A stretch of DNA of 64,000 nt from Collimonas arenae. Lineage in GTDB: Bacteria > Pseudomonadota > Gammaproteobacteria > Burkholderiales > Burkholderiaceae_D. Position numbers and translations under genes: made by a program. Positions 37,062-47,290 of this stretch are shown one piece after another (position 1 is the first letter of the stretch; each line of letters begins with the position of its first letter). Under the pieces are notes generated by a model. The model worked only from the letters and a program-made list of their open reading frames with translations, was not told where the DNA came from and made no database searches. The stretch is from positions 3,170,620 to 3,234,619 of the forward strand of contig NZ_CP013233.1 of NCBI RefSeq assembly GCF_001584165.1. Direction: 5' to 3'.

Positions 37062-37709
37062 TCAATGGGCTGCCGGAGCCTGTCGATCCAGCGCAAGATT
37101 CAACGCCAGGACGTTGACACGCGGCTCGCCAAGAAAGCCCAGGCTGGGCTGCAGCTTCAGGCTGTCGATGATGCCGCGCACGGTATCGACGTTCAATTTA
37201 CGTTCGCGCGCCACGCGGCCGGCCTGGTAATAAGCGGCGGCCAGGCTGATTTCCGGATCGAGGCCGCTGCCGGAAGCAGTCACCAGATCAACCGGGATCG
37301 GCAAGGTATTGCCAGGGTCGGCAGCTTTCAGCGCATCAATGCGGCCTTTGACGGCGTCGATCAGGGCCGGATTGCTCGGTCCGAAGTTGGAGCCGCCAGA
37401 CGCCTGCGGGTTGTAGGGCATCGGACTGGTAGCCGACAAACGCCCCCAGAAATAATTCGGCGCTGAGAACTCCTGACCGATCAAGCGTGAACCGATCAGC
37501 TTGCCGTTTTGCACAATCAGGCTGCCCGAGGCCTGGTCGGGAAAGGCGACCTTGCCGATGCCAGTGATGGCCAGCGGATAAATCACGCCACATAGCAGGG
37601 TCAATCCTGCGAACAGCACCAGCGCCGGACGCATTACGCCTTGCGACGCCACTTTTTCCTTGGTAGCCGACTGCGCTGGAGATAATGTTGTTGTAGATGC
37701 TGATTTCAT
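37062..37709 (-). CDS. kdpC: Potassium-transporting ATPase subunit C
   Basis: Single-span subunit that helps ATP binding by KdpB. The membrane helix VMRPALVLFAGLTLLCGVIY is followed by the conserved GSLIVQNGKLIGSRLIGQEF and the PYNPQASGGSNFGPSNP motif. Length is 215 aa, with an N-terminal extension of about 25 residues rich in Ser/Thr relative to E. coli. It starts 14 bases after kdpB. Confidence 0.95.
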   Translation of the reverse strand: MKSASTTTLSPAQSATKEKVASQGVMRPALVLFAGLTLLCGVIYPLAITGIGKVAFPDQASGSLIVQNGKLIGSRLIGQEFSAPNYFWGRLSATSPMPYNPQASGGSNFGPSNPALIDAVKGRIDALKAADPGNTLPIPVDLVTASGSGLDPEISLAAAYYQAGRVARERKLNVDTVRGIIDSLKLQPSLGFLGEPRVNVLALNLALDRQAPAAH

Positions 37710-37723
37710 TTCTAGACTCCCAA

Positions 37724-39802
37724 TTACACCAAGTGCATGACCGCCAGGATCATGTCGATCAATTTGATGCCGATGAATGGCAGGATGATGCCGCCCAGAC
37801 CATAGATCAGCAGGTTACGGCGCAACAGCGACGCAGCCCCGACCGCCCGATAACGAACGCCCTTCAATGCCAGCGGAATCAGCACAACGATGATCAGCGC
37901 ATTGAAAATCACCGCCGACATGATGGCCGAAGACGGGCTTGCCAGACGCATCACGTTCAGCGCCGCCAGTTGCGGATAAGTGGTGATGAAAGCGGCCGGG
38001 ATGATCGCAAAATATTTGGCGATATCGTTGGCGATCGAGAAGGTCGACAAGGCACCGCGCGTCATCAGCATCTGCTTGCCGATCTCGACGATCTCCAGCA
38101 GCTTGGTCGGATTCGAATCGAGGTCGACCATGTTGCCGGCTTCCTTCGCCGCCTGTGTACCGCTGTTCATCGCCACCGCCACGTCAGCCTGAGCCAATGC
38201 CGGAGCATCGTTGGTGCCGTCGCCGGTCATCGCCACCAGGCGGCCTTCCGATTGGTAACTGCGGATCAGTTTCAGCTTGTCTTCTGGCGTCGCTTCCGCC
38301 AGGAAGTCATCGACCCCTGCTTCGGCCGCGATCGAGGCCGCAGTCAGGCGATTATCGCCGGTGATCATGACCGTCTTGATACCCATCCGGCGCAACTCGG
38401 CAAAGCGTTCCTTGATGCCGCCTTTGACGATGTCCTTCAGTTCCACCACGCCCATCACCACGCCGTCGTCAACCACCACCAGCGGCGTGCTGCCGCGGCG
38501 GGCAACATCGTCGACGTTATGTGCGACTTCGGTCGGGAATGGCTGTCCCAATTCCTGCAGATAGTTTTTCAACGCCTCGGACGAACCCTTGCGGATTGCA
38601 CGGTTGCCGATATCAATGCCGCTCATGCGGGTCTGCGCGGTGAACGGCACAAAGGTGGCATGCAGCGAAGTCATCTCGCGTTCGCGGATATTGAAGCGTT
38701 GCTTGGCCAATACCACAATGCTGCGGCCTTCCGGCGTTTCGTCAGCCAGCGAGGCCAGTTGTGCGACATCAGCCAGTTGCTGCTCGGTGACGCCGGGAGC
38801 CGGAATGAAGGCCGAAGCCTGGCGATTGCCGAGCGTGATGGTGCCGGTCTTGTCCAGCAGCAGCACGTCAACGTCGCCGGCGGCTTCCACTGCACGGCCA
38901 GAGGTGGCGATCACATTGGCTTGCATCATGCGGCTCATGCCGGCCACACCGATGGCAGACAACAAGGCGCCGATAGTAGTTGGGATCAGACACACCAGCA
39001 AAGCTACCAATACCGTGATGGTGATTGGCGTGCCGAACTTGGCGGCGGTCACGCTGAACAGCGAGAATGGCAGCAGAGTCACAGTCACCAGCAGGAACAC
39101 GATAGTCAGTGCCACCAGCAGGATGGTCAAGGCGATTTCATTCGGCGTCTTTTGGCGCTTGGCGCTCTCCACCATCGAGATCATCCGATCGAGAAAGGCT
39201 TCGCCCGGATTGACCGAAACGCGCACCACCAGCCAGTCGGACAGGATGCGGGTACCGCCGGTGACGGCAGAAAAGTCGCCGCCGGATTCACGGATCACAG
39301 GCGCCGATTCACCGGTGATCGCACTTTCGTCGACCGAGGCCACGCCTTCGATGACTTCACCATCGACCGGGATAACGTCGCCGGCTTCCACCAGCACGAC
39401 GTCGCCCTTGCGCAGGTTGCTGGCTGGAGTCGAAGTCCAGTTGCTTTGCTGGCCCTTGGACTTGCTGTTGGCTTCCAGCTTCTTGGCTGAAACGGTTTGC
39501 TTCAATGCGCGTAACGATTCGGCTTGCGCCTTGCTGCGGCCTTCCGCCAGGGCTTCGGCGAAATTGGCGAACAGGACGGTGAACCAGAGCCATACCGAAA
39601 TCGCCAGGATGAAAGCCGGGCTGGCTTCACCCTTGCCGGTCAAGGCCTGGAAATACAACAGTGTGGTCAGGATGCTGCCGACATAAACCACGAACATGAC
39701 TGGGTTGCGCAATTGCGTTTGCGGCGCCAGTTTTTTGAACGATGCGACGATGGCCGGGCCCATGAGCGCGGAATCGAAGAGCGTCAGATTGGTGCGAGAC
39801 AT
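37724..39802 (-). CDS. kdpB: Potassium-transporting P-type ATPase subunit B
   Basis: Catalytic P-type ATPase of the Kdp complex. The phosphorylation site is in [18 protein letters not shown]. The actuator motif is [13 protein letters not shown], and the hinge is [20 protein letters not shown]. Seven membrane helices are apparent. Length 692 aa is normal. It is 81 bases downstream of kdpA and 14 upstream of kdpC. Confidence 0.97.
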   Translation of the reverse strand: MSRTNLTLFDSALMGPAIVASFKKLAPQTQLRNPVMFVVYVGSILTTLLYFQALTGKGEASPAFILAISVWLWFTVLFANFAEALAEGRSKAQAESLRALKQTVSAKKLEANSKSKGQQSNWTSTPASNLRKGDVVLVEAGDVIPVDGEVIEGVASVDESAITGESAPVIRESGGDFSAVTGGTRILSDWLVVRVSVNPGEAFLDRMISMVESAKRQKTPNEIALTILLVALTIVFLLVTVTLLPFSLFSVTAAKFGTPITITVLVALLVCLIPTTIGALLSAIGVAGMSRMMQANVIATSGRAVEAAGDVDVLLLDKTGTITLGNRQASAFIPAPGVTEQQLADVAQLASLADETPEGRSIVVLAKQRFNIREREMTSLHATFVPFTAQTRMSGIDIGNRAIRKGSSEALKNYLQELGQPFPTEVAHNVDDVARRGSTPLVVVDDGVVMGVVELKDIVKGGIKERFAELRRMGIKTVMITGDNRLTAASIAAEAGVDDFLAEATPEDKLKLIRSYQSEGRLVAMTGDGTNDAPALAQADVAVAMNSGTQAAKEAGNMVDLDSNPTKLLEIVEIGKQMLMTRGALSTFSIANDIAKYFAIIPAAFITTYPQLAALNVMRLASPSSAIMSAVIFNALIIVVLIPLALKGVRYRAVGAASLLRRNLLIYGLGGIILPFIGIKLIDMILAVMHLV

Positions 39803-39883
39803 GATGATCCTTCTTCTTGATTGGCTGGGGAGGAGCCGTTCGTCGTACTGCGACGCTTCGTGGACTCCGTCCCCAAAATGTTT

Positions 39884-41704
39884 TTATTTCGGCGCGAACA
39901 TTTGCAAATGCTCAACCACAGGACCCAACGCCAGGGCCGGTACGTAGTTCAATACACCAACCAGAACCACCACACCGATCAGCAATACGATGAACAGCGG
40001 ACCATGGGTCGGCATCGTTCCCGAATTAGGTTCCAAGCGCTTCTTGGCGGCAAACGAACCAGCCATCGCCAGGATCGTGATAATGATGATGAAGCGTCCG
40101 AACCACATCGCGATTGCCAGCATGACGTTATAGAACGGCGTATTGGCCGACAATCCACCAAACGCGCTGCCGTTGTTGTTGGCGGCCGACGAGAAGGCAT
40201 ACAGTATTTCGCTGAATCCATGTGCGCCAGGGTTGAGGATGCCCGCCACACCGGCGGTTGCCATCACTGCGATCGCGGTGCCGCCCAATACCAGCATCGG
40301 CGTTGCCAGGATCGCAATCGAAGTCATCTTCATTTCGAACGACTGAATTTTCTTGCCGAGATACTCTGGGGTGCGGCCGATCATCAGGCCGGCGATGAAC
40401 ACCGCCATGATGGCGAACACCAGCATGCCGTACAGGCCGGAACCGACGCCACCGAACACCACTTCACCCATCTGGATCAGGGCCATCGGCACCAGGCCAC
40501 CCAAGGCTGTGAACGAATCGTGCATGGCATTCACTGCGCCGCACGAAGCTGCTGTGGTCACCGCTGCAAACAAAGCTGAAGCGCTGACGCCGAAACGGGT
40601 TTCCTTGCCTTCCATGTTGCCGCCGGATTGCAGCAGGCTATGCGCCTGGTCTACGCCCAGTGCGCCGATTCCAGGATGCGATTGCTGCTCGGCGTACATC
40701 ACCACTGCCGTCATGACGACAAAGATGAGAGTCATCGCCGCCAGCACCGCCCAGCCCTGGCGGATGTCGCCGACCATGAAGCCGAAGGTAAAGCACAGCG
40801 CGGCAGGGATCAGGAAGATCGCCAGCATCTGCATGAAATTCGACAGCGGTGTCGGATTTTCATACGGGTGCGCCGAGTTCGCATTGAAGAAACCGCCACC
40901 GTTGGTGCCGATCATCTTGATAGCTTCCTGTGACGCTACCGGACCCATAGCCAGGGTCTGCACCTTGGTGTTCATGGTTTCCATTACCGGCTTGCCGGCT
41001 GCATCGTTGACAGGTTGGCCATCGGCACCGACTTTCGGCTGCTGATAGGTCAGCGGCTGCACGATGTTGGCGTCCTTATAGGAGTCGAAATTCTGGATCA
41101 CGCCTTGGCTGATCAAAAATACCGAAAAGATCACCGCCAGCGGCAACAGGAGGTACACGGTGCTGCGCGTGATGTCGGTCCAGAAATTACCGATCGAGTT
41201 TGCAGAATGGCGCGAAAAGCCGCGAATCAAGGCAAAGGCAACCGCAATGCCGGTCGCTGCGGAAAAGAAGTTCTGCACGGCCAGCACCAGCATCTGGGTC
41301 AGATAGCTCATCGCGCTTTCACCCGAATAACCCTGCCAGTTGGTGTTGCTGATAAAGCTGACAGCCGTGTTGAATGCAGAATCCGAGCTCAGATTGGCAA
41401 AGTGTTGCGGATTCAGCGGCAACCAGAGCTGGAAGCGTTGCAATGCATAAGTGGCCAATGCGCCGATGGTATTAAAAATCAGCAACGCCAGCGCATAGGT
41501 CTTCCAGTTCATTTCCGACTTGGCCTGGATCCCGGCGCAACGATACAGCCATTGCTCGACCCGGTTAAACCAGCCAAAACCGGTTACCGGAGCATGATCG
41601 GAGGAGCCTGCGGCTACCTGCACGATATATTTCCCGAGCGGGTAGCTCAATACCAGCAGCACCGCCAGGAAAGCGATCAACAACATGGTGGATTGGGAGG
41701 TCAT
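39884..41704 (-). CDS. kdpA: Potassium-transporting ATPase subunit A
   Basis: Potassium-selective channel-like subunit related to the SKT superfamily. The selectivity-filter-like loops are visible, including [39 protein letters not shown] and the later [12 protein letters not shown]. About ten membrane helices fit the hydrophobic pattern. Length is 606 aa. Its ATG is one base after the kdpF stop, so translation is probably coupled. Confidence 0.97.
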   Translation of the reverse strand: MTSQSTMLLIAFLAVLLVLSYPLGKYIVQVAAGSSDHAPVTGFGWFNRVEQWLYRCAGIQAKSEMNWKTYALALLIFNTIGALATYALQRFQLWLPLNPQHFANLSSDSAFNTAVSFISNTNWQGYSGESAMSYLTQMLVLAVQNFFSAATGIAVAFALIRGFSRHSANSIGNFWTDITRSTVYLLLPLAVIFSVFLISQGVIQNFDSYKDANIVQPLTYQQPKVGADGQPVNDAAGKPVMETMNTKVQTLAMGPVASQEAIKMIGTNGGGFFNANSAHPYENPTPLSNFMQMLAIFLIPAALCFTFGFMVGDIRQGWAVLAAMTLIFVVMTAVVMYAEQQSHPGIGALGVDQAHSLLQSGGNMEGKETRFGVSASALFAAVTTAASCGAVNAMHDSFTALGGLVPMALIQMGEVVFGGVGSGLYGMLVFAIMAVFIAGLMIGRTPEYLGKKIQSFEMKMTSIAILATPMLVLGGTAIAVMATAGVAGILNPGAHGFSEILYAFSSAANNNGSAFGGLSANTPFYNVMLAIAMWFGRFIIIITILAMAGSFAAKKRLEPNSGTMPTHGPLFIVLLIGVVVLVGVLNYVPALALGPVVEHLQMFAPK

Positions 41705-41705
41705 G

Positions 41706-41795
41706 TCAGAAATCCTCCGCTTTGATCAAGGCCACGACCAGATACACCAGCAGCGCGACTGTCACCACGGCGCCAAGCACATAAAACGGGTTCAT
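41706..41795 (-). CDS. kdpF: KdpF, small subunit of the Kdp complex
   Basis: A 29-residue single-span peptide beginning [20 protein letters not shown] and ending ALIKAEDF, matching the size and pattern of KdpF, which stabilises KdpABC. It was found by reading the gap ahead of kdpA. Its ATG overlaps the stop of the small ORF upstream (ATGA), and its stop lies one base before kdpA. Confidence 0.9.
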   Translation of the reverse strand: MNPFYVLGAVVTVALLVYLVVALIKAEDF

Positions 41796-41899
41796 TGCCG
41801 ATCCTCCAGCTTCTTGCAGCCGACCGCCAGCGCCCAGGTCACGACAAACATCGCGACGATTGCGCCAACATAAATTCCATCCATTACCAGGTCCATCAT
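41792..41899 (-). CDS. Unrecognised 35-aa membrane peptide at the head of the kdp operon
   Basis: An ORF of 35 codons starts at the ATG at 41899 (a second ATG follows directly) after an AGGG-type ribosome site (TAATGAGGGTG). The peptide begins MMDLVMDGIYVG, has one hydrophobic segment (about residues 9-27) and ends in a charged tail, GCKKLEDRQ. Its TGA overlaps the kdpF ATG by four bases, the arrangement used for coupled translation. It is directly downstream of the putative KdpE box. I do not recognise a family. It could be an extra small subunit of the Kdp complex or a leader peptide controlling kdpF translation. Confidence 0.65.
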   Translation of the reverse strand: MMDLVMDGIYVGAIVAMFVVTWALAVGCKKLEDRQ

Positions 41900-41970
41900 C
41901 ACCCTCATTACAGATTAGTTACGGTAACGACAGGCTATAGATAAGTTTCTAAAAATGTCGTAAAGAGTCT

Positions 41971-42010
41971 TGGCGGGGGTGTAAACAAAGTGTAAAAAAA
42001 CCGTAAAAAT
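41971..42010 (-). promoter_or_regulatory. Putative KdpE-binding box upstream of kdp
   Basis: On the minus strand a T-rich run is followed by TTTTTTTACAC, then TTTACACCCCCGCC. This closely resembles, from memory, the T-rich plus TTTACACCCCGCC site that KdpE binds ahead of E. coli kdpFABC. It lies 72-111 bases upstream of the first ATG of the operon, a suitable distance. The remaining gap to 42213 (314 bases in all from 41900) holds no gene and also contains the promoter of the divergent FUSC gene. Confidence 0.65.
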
Positions 42011-42213
42011 CGGGGAATCTGCAGAATGAAGGACACGCCGCAAGTGAATGTGCCCTTGCCGCTCTCCATCAAGTATGGAGCGGATCGCATGGATGCGCCT
42101 GAGAGCAATCGAGCGGCAAAAAAATTTCATGTTTTTTTTACCATTCCCGACCCAATTTCCCTGGGCAAACGGGTTACACTTTCAGCCTTGCCAGCCAACG
42201 CTTAAGACCGGAC

Positions 42214-44394
42214 ATGCATTACGCTCTAGATCTGCGCACCTTTATATTTAGTCATTATTTCTATACTGGTTTGCGGATCGCTACTGGCGTGGTGGGCCTG
42301 ACCATGCTGGTCCTGCAATTCTCAGACCTGCCGACCGCGATGACGGTCTGTATCGGCGCCCTCTCCACCAGCCTGATGGATTTGCCGAGTACCTTGCGTC
42401 ACAAATTCAATGAAATGCTGTCGAGCGTGCTGCTGTGCACCGCCGTCACGCTCATCATCAGCCTGTGCGCGCCGTTCCACTGGCTGTTGAGCTTCATGCT
42501 GGTGATAGTGACGTTCTTCGCCTGCATGATGGTGGTATATGGCAAAAAAGCCATGCCGCTGCAGTTTTCCGCGCTGTTCGTGATGACCTTGTCGATGGAA
42601 AACGCCACGAATGTGCAGCAGTCGTTCTTCCACACCGGACTGTTCCTGGCCGGCGGCCTGTCCTATCTGGCCTATTCGATGGCCGTTTCATGGTTCCTGC
42701 GCAGCCGTATCAAGCAGCAGGTGCTGGCTGAAGCGCTGTTTGAGCTGGCGCGCTACATCAACATCAAGGCTGATTTCTACGACATGCATGTCGATCTCAA
42801 CAGCCAGTTCAATCTCCTGGTGCGCCAGCAGATCGTGCTGGCGGAAAAGCAGCAGGCATCGCGCGACCTGATTCTGCGCGATCCGAAGAACCAGGAAGAT
42901 GCGATCCTGGTACAAGTCCATTTCGGCATGTTTGACCTGTATGAACACATCCTCTCCACCCATACCGACTACGCAATCCTGCGCCAGCACCTGGCCGATG
43001 CAGAAGTCCTGACCTATCTGCGCGACCTCGTCAACAAGGCCGCCAAGGATATTGAATCCATCGCCTACGCCGTCACACGCAAGCGCGCCTCGTTCGCCAG
43101 CATCAGCTACAAAGCGGAGCTGCGCTCGATCGAGGCGGAACTGCAGCAACTGCAACAGGACGCACTGGCCGGCAAGGTTTCCGAGGAAGCACTGGACATC
43201 CTGCGCGCCACCTACGGCAAGATTTGCGATGCGATCGACATGATCGGCCAGCTGCACCACGCCACCCAAAGCGTGCAAGGTCCGCTGCCGGTGTTGCTGG
43301 GCAAGGACATGACGCCGTTCCTCACGCAGCAAAAGTACCAGTTGGGCGTATTGGTGGCCAATCTGCGCTGGCAATCGCCGACCTTCCGCTTTGCGGTACG
43401 GGCGGCATTGGCAATCTCCTGTGGTCTGCTGGCGGCGGATGCTTTGCCGTATGCCGGACACGGCTACTGGGTGGTGCTGACGATAGCTATCATCCTCAAG
43501 CCCAGTTTCAGCCAGACCAAGCAGCGCCGTACCGATCGCCTGGTCGGCACCCTGATCGGCTGTGTCGCGACCGCGCTGATTCTGCGCTTCGTGCATGAAC
43601 CGGTGGCCCTGCTCGGCTTCTTGTTCATGGCGACTGTCGCCGCGCCGGCCTTCATCTATGTCAAATACCGCTACACCGCGATCGCCGCCAGTATGCAAAT
43701 CCTGCTGCAGATCAACCTGGTCATCCCGAGCAGCGGCCATGTGATCGGCGAACGCCTCATCGATACCTTGATCGGCGCCGCTATTGCCACCGCATTCAGC
43801 TTCGTCTTGCCGAGTTGGGAATACCGTACCTTGCCGCAATTGATCCGTAACGTATTGAAAAGCAACCAGCGTTATCTCGAAGCCAGCAATAACCTGTTGC
43901 AGGGCAAGGCGGTCGATGATTTCATTTATCGGATATCCCGCAAGCGTTTTCTGGACAACATTTCGGAACTGGTATCGACCTTGGTGCGCATGCTTGACGA
44001 ACCGGTCAGCAAGCATCGCGCAGTAGAAAACCTGAACCAGTTCATCGTGCAGAACTATCTGGTCATGGCGCACGTGGCGGCGTTGCGCATGCTGCTGCGG
44101 CGCAATGCCGAAGACATGCCGCATGAAGCGGTAAATGCGCAACTCGATGCCGCTACTACGCATGTCTGCAGGACATTGGGGCTGGCTGAGCAAGTGCTCA
44201 ATCCGCATCTCTCGCCTGTAGCTTCAGACAAGAACGATATGGAGCAACTTCCCGGATATGCCGCCGGTGGTGCAGCGCAGGCAAGCAACTGGCCGGCCTG
44301 GCATGCGTTGCAGCAACGGGTCGAGTTGCTGTATGAAGATACGGAAAAAATCGCAGTCAACAGCGCCGCCATCGGCCGTATTTTGACTGCGTGA
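42214..44394 (+). CDS. FUSC-family (YccS/YhfK-like) inner-membrane protein
   Basis: A 726-aa membrane protein with the FUSC layout. An N-terminal block of about six helices (residues 10-155) is followed by a cytoplasmic region of roughly 240 residues with predicted coiled coils. A second block of helices (390-545) contains AGHGYWVVLTIAIILKPSFSQTKQRR and RLVGTLIGC, typical of the family. A C-terminal soluble domain closes it. Relatives include fusaric-acid and aromatic-acid efflux proteins, but they usually need partner subunits, none of which is adjacent. It is divergent from kdp. The substrate is unknown. Confidence 0.83.
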   Translation: MHYALDLRTFIFSHYFYTGLRIATGVVGLTMLVLQFSDLPTAMTVCIGALSTSLMDLPSTLRHKFNEMLSSVLLCTAVTLIISLCAPFHWLLSFMLVIVTFFACMMVVYGKKAMPLQFSALFVMTLSMENATNVQQSFFHTGLFLAGGLSYLAYSMAVSWFLRSRIKQQVLAEALFELARYINIKADFYDMHVDLNSQFNLLVRQQIVLAEKQQASRDLILRDPKNQEDAILVQVHFGMFDLYEHILSTHTDYAILRQHLADAEVLTYLRDLVNKAAKDIESIAYAVTRKRASFASISYKAELRSIEAELQQLQQDALAGKVSEEALDILRATYGKICDAIDMIGQLHHATQSVQGPLPVLLGKDMTPFLTQQKYQLGVLVANLRWQSPTFRFAVRAALAISCGLLAADALPYAGHGYWVVLTIAIILKPSFSQTKQRRTDRLVGTLIGCVATALILRFVHEPVALLGFLFMATVAAPAFIYVKYRYTAIAASMQILLQINLVIPSSGHVIGERLIDTLIGAAIATAFSFVLPSWEYRTLPQLIRNVLKSNQRYLEASNNLLQGKAVDDFIYRISRKRFLDNISELVSTLVRMLDEPVSKHRAVENLNQFIVQNYLVMAHVAALRMLLRRNAEDMPHEAVNAQLDAATTHVCRTLGLAEQVLNPHLSPVASDKNDMEQLPGYAAGGAAQASNWPAWHALQQRVELLYEDTEKIAVNSAAIGRILTA

Positions 44395-44658
44395 ACGATG
44401 CGCCCAGCACTCAGTAGGCCCAACGCTCCTGTGGCAGCCCCCTCCGTTGAACATCGATAAAGCCGTTGCATCGATATGGAGATCGATGTTGCGTTAAGTT
44501 GAGTATTGTTTTCCCGGCAATTCAGTCAAATTTCATGCATTGCAATTTATTGTTTCCCTCATAAAAGCCAACGAAATTCCAGCAAGAAAAATTTCCTCGT
44601 AGTATTATTTCTACATGGAAATTCATTTGGAATTTCATCAGCACAAGAGGGAAATGAG

Positions 44659-45060
44659 ATGACATGTACGCCACTGAAATTAGCCGCAGCTTTGGTTTTG
44701 CTGCCCCTCGCTTCGGCGGCAATGGCGGCTACCAATGGCGGCACTATCCATTTTGTCGGTAGCATTGTCGAACCACCTTGCACCACCAGCATGGCCGATA
44801 GTTCCGGATCGGCTGCGGTGCAAGTGAGCATTCATTGCGAAAAGCGTAGCGCTTTCGACGTCGCGTTTCAACGCGTCGGACCTAACGCCAATTCCCCAAC
44901 AACAATCTCCCTGACACGAGACGGCAAGCTACTTGGAAGCGAAGAAGCGGCGCAATACCGAATCGCATTGCAAGGACAAACCAGCCTGAGTCTGGCGGCT
45001 AAAAAAGCGGCGGCAGGAACGCCGCTCGGCCCGCTCGTCATGACGATCACTTACCAGTAG
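44659..45060 (+). CDS. Secreted fimbrial-like protein, orphan
   Basis: A 133-aa protein with a clear signal peptide (MTCTPLKLAAALVLLPLAS, then AAMA). GGTIHFVGSIVEPPCTTSMA follows, the beginning typical of type 1 fimbrial subunits, with two Cys spaced about 23 residues apart. It ends in VMTITYQ, as pilin domains do. The longer open frame was rejected because AGAGGGAAATGAG lies directly before the ATG at 44659. No chaperone or usher gene is nearby, so it is an orphan, perhaps a periplasmic or surface protein of pilin fold. Confidence 0.72.
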   Translation: MTCTPLKLAAALVLLPLASAAMAATNGGTIHFVGSIVEPPCTTSMADSSGSAAVQVSIHCEKRSAFDVAFQRVGPNANSPTTISLTRDGKLLGSEEAAQYRIALQGQTSLSLAAKKAAAGTPLGPLVMTITYQ

Positions 45061-45099
45061 CAGTTGTCAAATAGTCCGGAAGCTGGCAAACCTCGCCTC

Positions 45100-45990
45100 T
45101 CACGCGCCGAATCTGCTTTCCGGCAAGCCGCCGCCATCGCTCAAGCGCAATTGAAATATCCCGCCTGCACTCGGTTCAGCCAATAAAGCCTCTGTCGACA
45201 GAGATTCACGTGCAGTGGTCACATACAAGGTATCCAGCAACGCCCCGCCCAACGCGACGCAACTAGGCTGCGCCACCGGAATCTCGACCATCCGGTCGAT
45301 GTCGCCGCTCGGCGCCAGTCTCAGCACGCGGTATCCTCCCCATTGTGCATTCCACAGGTAACCGTCGCGATCGACGGTCGAGCCGTCCGGCACGCCCGGC
45401 TGCTGCCGCAAATCGGCGAACAAGCGATCATTACTGACAGCTCCGTCGCCGGTTTCATAATCGCAGCAACGAATCGTGCCGGTCGGTGAATCACAGTAGT
45501 ACATGATATGACCATCGGGACTGAATCCAATGCTGTTGCTGATCGCTACCGACGGCAACGGCAGCTTCTCCAGTGTCAGGTTAGTGTTGAGCCGGTAGAA
45601 ACTGCAGCAAGGCGCCAGATCAGGCGCATCGTTCTTGGTCCCGAATACAAAACGCCCGAAGCGGTCACAGCGGCCATCGTTCAGGCGGGTATGCGGCAAG
45701 TCCGCTTCGACCGCACAGATCGGCGTCACGACATGCGTGGAAAAAGTGAACCATGCCAGTTGCGAAGCCAGCCCCAACAACAGACGGTCGTCGTCGTTGG
45801 TCAATGCAAATGTCGCCAGTCGCTCAGGCATCGCCCAGCTATGCGTTTTGCCGCTGGCTGGCGTGTGGCACCACAAGGTCGCGCCGAGAATATCAGTCCA
45901 GAACAGCCGTTGCGTACGATCGCACCACAGCACGCCCTCACCCAGCATATGTTTACCATCAACCAACATGCTTGCGCCGGTGCTTGTCAT
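45100..45990 (-). CDS. SMP-30/gluconolactonase-family sugar lactonase (probable L-arabinolactonase)
   Basis: Six-bladed propeller lactonase, expected to open an aldonolactone (L-arabinono- or xylono-lactone) in the cytoplasm. The metal-binding residues are present: Glu in GEGVLW near residue 18, Asn in TRLNDGRCDRFGRF, Asn in ISNSIGFSPDG and Asp in PDGSTVDRDGYLWNAQWGG. Length 296 aa is normal. It is divergent from the GbpR-like regulator and part of the pentose cluster, which supports the second step of a non-phosphorylative route. The exact sugar cannot be read from sequence. Confidence 0.85.
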   Translation of the reverse strand: MTSTGASMLVDGKHMLGEGVLWCDRTQRLFWTDILGATLWCHTPASGKTHSWAMPERLATFALTNDDDRLLLGLASQLAWFTFSTHVVTPICAVEADLPHTRLNDGRCDRFGRFVFGTKNDAPDLAPCCSFYRLNTNLTLEKLPLPSVAISNSIGFSPDGHIMYYCDSPTGTIRCCDYETGDGAVSNDRLFADLRQQPGVPDGSTVDRDGYLWNAQWGGYRVLRLAPSGDIDRMVEIPVAQPSCVALGGALLDTLYVTTARESLSTEALLAEPSAGGIFQLRLSDGGGLPESRFGA

Positions 45991-46334
45991 CGTCCCGTCC
46001 TGCTGTCATGCCGCGCGACCTGCGTGGCACATGCTTGATCGATCATTCCTTTAACTCCTTTAGTTTGACGGTAGCGAACGGTCGCAACCGGCGAAGATGC
46101 CAGCGAGGCCTTCCAGACCTGATTTGACCAGCATATTAAATCAAATGCCATCAGTGCCACCGATGACGACAGATCCGTGTGAATGTGCATCCATGGTAAG
46201 GATTGCACCGATATCAATCTAATGAATTATTGCCCACATTAATACGAAATTTGATATCATTTTCAAACTCCAATGAAGCCGTCAACTGCGCAAATTGAAG
46301 AGTCTACAAATAAAAATCAACCAATGAGACAACC
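45991..46334. promoter_or_regulatory. Lactonase / gbpR divergent regulatory region
   Basis: This 344-base gap holds no gene I support. Two GATATC cores occur: CCGATATCAATC at 46208-46219 and TTTGATATCATTTT at 46250-46263, both in AT-rich sequence ahead of gbpR. The same core recurs upstream of chvE, so they are candidate operators for the LysR regulator encoded alongside. Confidence 0.5.
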
Positions 46335-47276
46335 ATGCCTGCCAACGACACCAACTGGTTCCTACGCGCCCGCCTGAAAACCCGGCAACTGCTGCTGCTG
46401 ATTGCACTTGATGAAGAACGCAATATCCATCGCGCGGCAGAAGAACTCAACATGACGCAACCGGCCGCGTCAAAGCAATTGAAAGATCTTGAAGACATGC
46501 TGGATGTGCAGCTGTTCGAGCGACTGCCGCGCGGCATGCGGCCGACCATCTATGGCGAGGCCATGATCCGCCATTCGCGGATGGCGCTGACCAGCTTGTC
46601 GCAAGCGCACGACGACATCACAGCGCTCAAATCGGGCTTATCGGGACAGGTGAATGTCGGCGCGATCCTGTCGCCCGGGATGGTGCTGCTGCCGCCAGCA
46701 ATTGCACGCCTGAAGCAGCATGCGCCGATGCTGCGGATCGGCGTCGAAGTAGAGAGCAGCAACATCCTGCTGGAACGTCTGCAGCGCGGCTCGCTAGATT
46801 TCCTGGTAGCGCGCATCCTGGATCAGGAAGACAACAGCAATCTCGAATATGAAGAGTTGTCGGACGAACCGGTGTGCGCGGTCGCCCGCGTCGATCATCC
46901 GTTGCGCAATGTCTCGAACCTGGAATTGAAGGACATCGCCGACGCCGGCTGGATCTTGCCGCCAAAGGGTAGCGTATTGCGGCACCGGGTCGACATGATG
47001 TTCCACAAGGACGGCCTGACGCCACCGGCCAATGTGGTCGATACCACTGCCATCCTGGTGATCGGCAGCCTATTGCAACAAACCGATTTCCTGCATGTGA
47101 TGCCGGCCGAGGTTGCACGTTTCTACGCCCAGGTGAATGTGCTGGCGATCTTGCCGATCGAATTGCCTTGCAAGATGGACGGCTTCGGCATCATCACCCG
47201 CCGCCATCAAATTCTTTCGCCAGCCGCCACCATGTTGCGGCAAACCATACGCGACGTCGCTGCGCAAATCTATTAA
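46335..47276 (+). CDS. LysR-type regulator, GbpR-like
   Basis: LysR-family transcription factor of 313 aa. The N-terminal winged helix-turn-helix reads LLLLIALDEERNIHRAAEEL / NMTQPAASKQLKDLEDML, followed by LFERLPRGMRPTIYGE. A periplasmic-binding-protein-like effector domain covers about 95-305. By memory it is closest to GbpR of Azospirillum and Agrobacterium, which controls chvE-type sugar uptake in response to L-arabinose or galactose. It is divergent from the lactonase and within 10 kb of chvE, which fits that role. Confidence 0.82.
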   Translation: MPANDTNWFLRARLKTRQLLLLIALDEERNIHRAAEELNMTQPAASKQLKDLEDMLDVQLFERLPRGMRPTIYGEAMIRHSRMALTSLSQAHDDITALKSGLSGQVNVGAILSPGMVLLPPAIARLKQHAPMLRIGVEVESSNILLERLQRGSLDFLVARILDQEDNSNLEYEELSDEPVCAVARVDHPLRNVSNLELKDIADAGWILPPKGSVLRHRVDMMFHKDGLTPPANVVDTTAILVIGSLLQQTDFLHVMPAEVARFYAQVNVLAILPIELPCKMDGFGIITRRHQILSPAATMLRQTIRDVAAQIY

Positions 47277-47290
47277 GGTCTGCGACAACC

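Noticed and set aside
37697..39490. Long plus-strand open frame opposite kdpB (597 codons)
   Set aside because: His/Gln/Arg-rich low-information translation typical of an antisense shadow.
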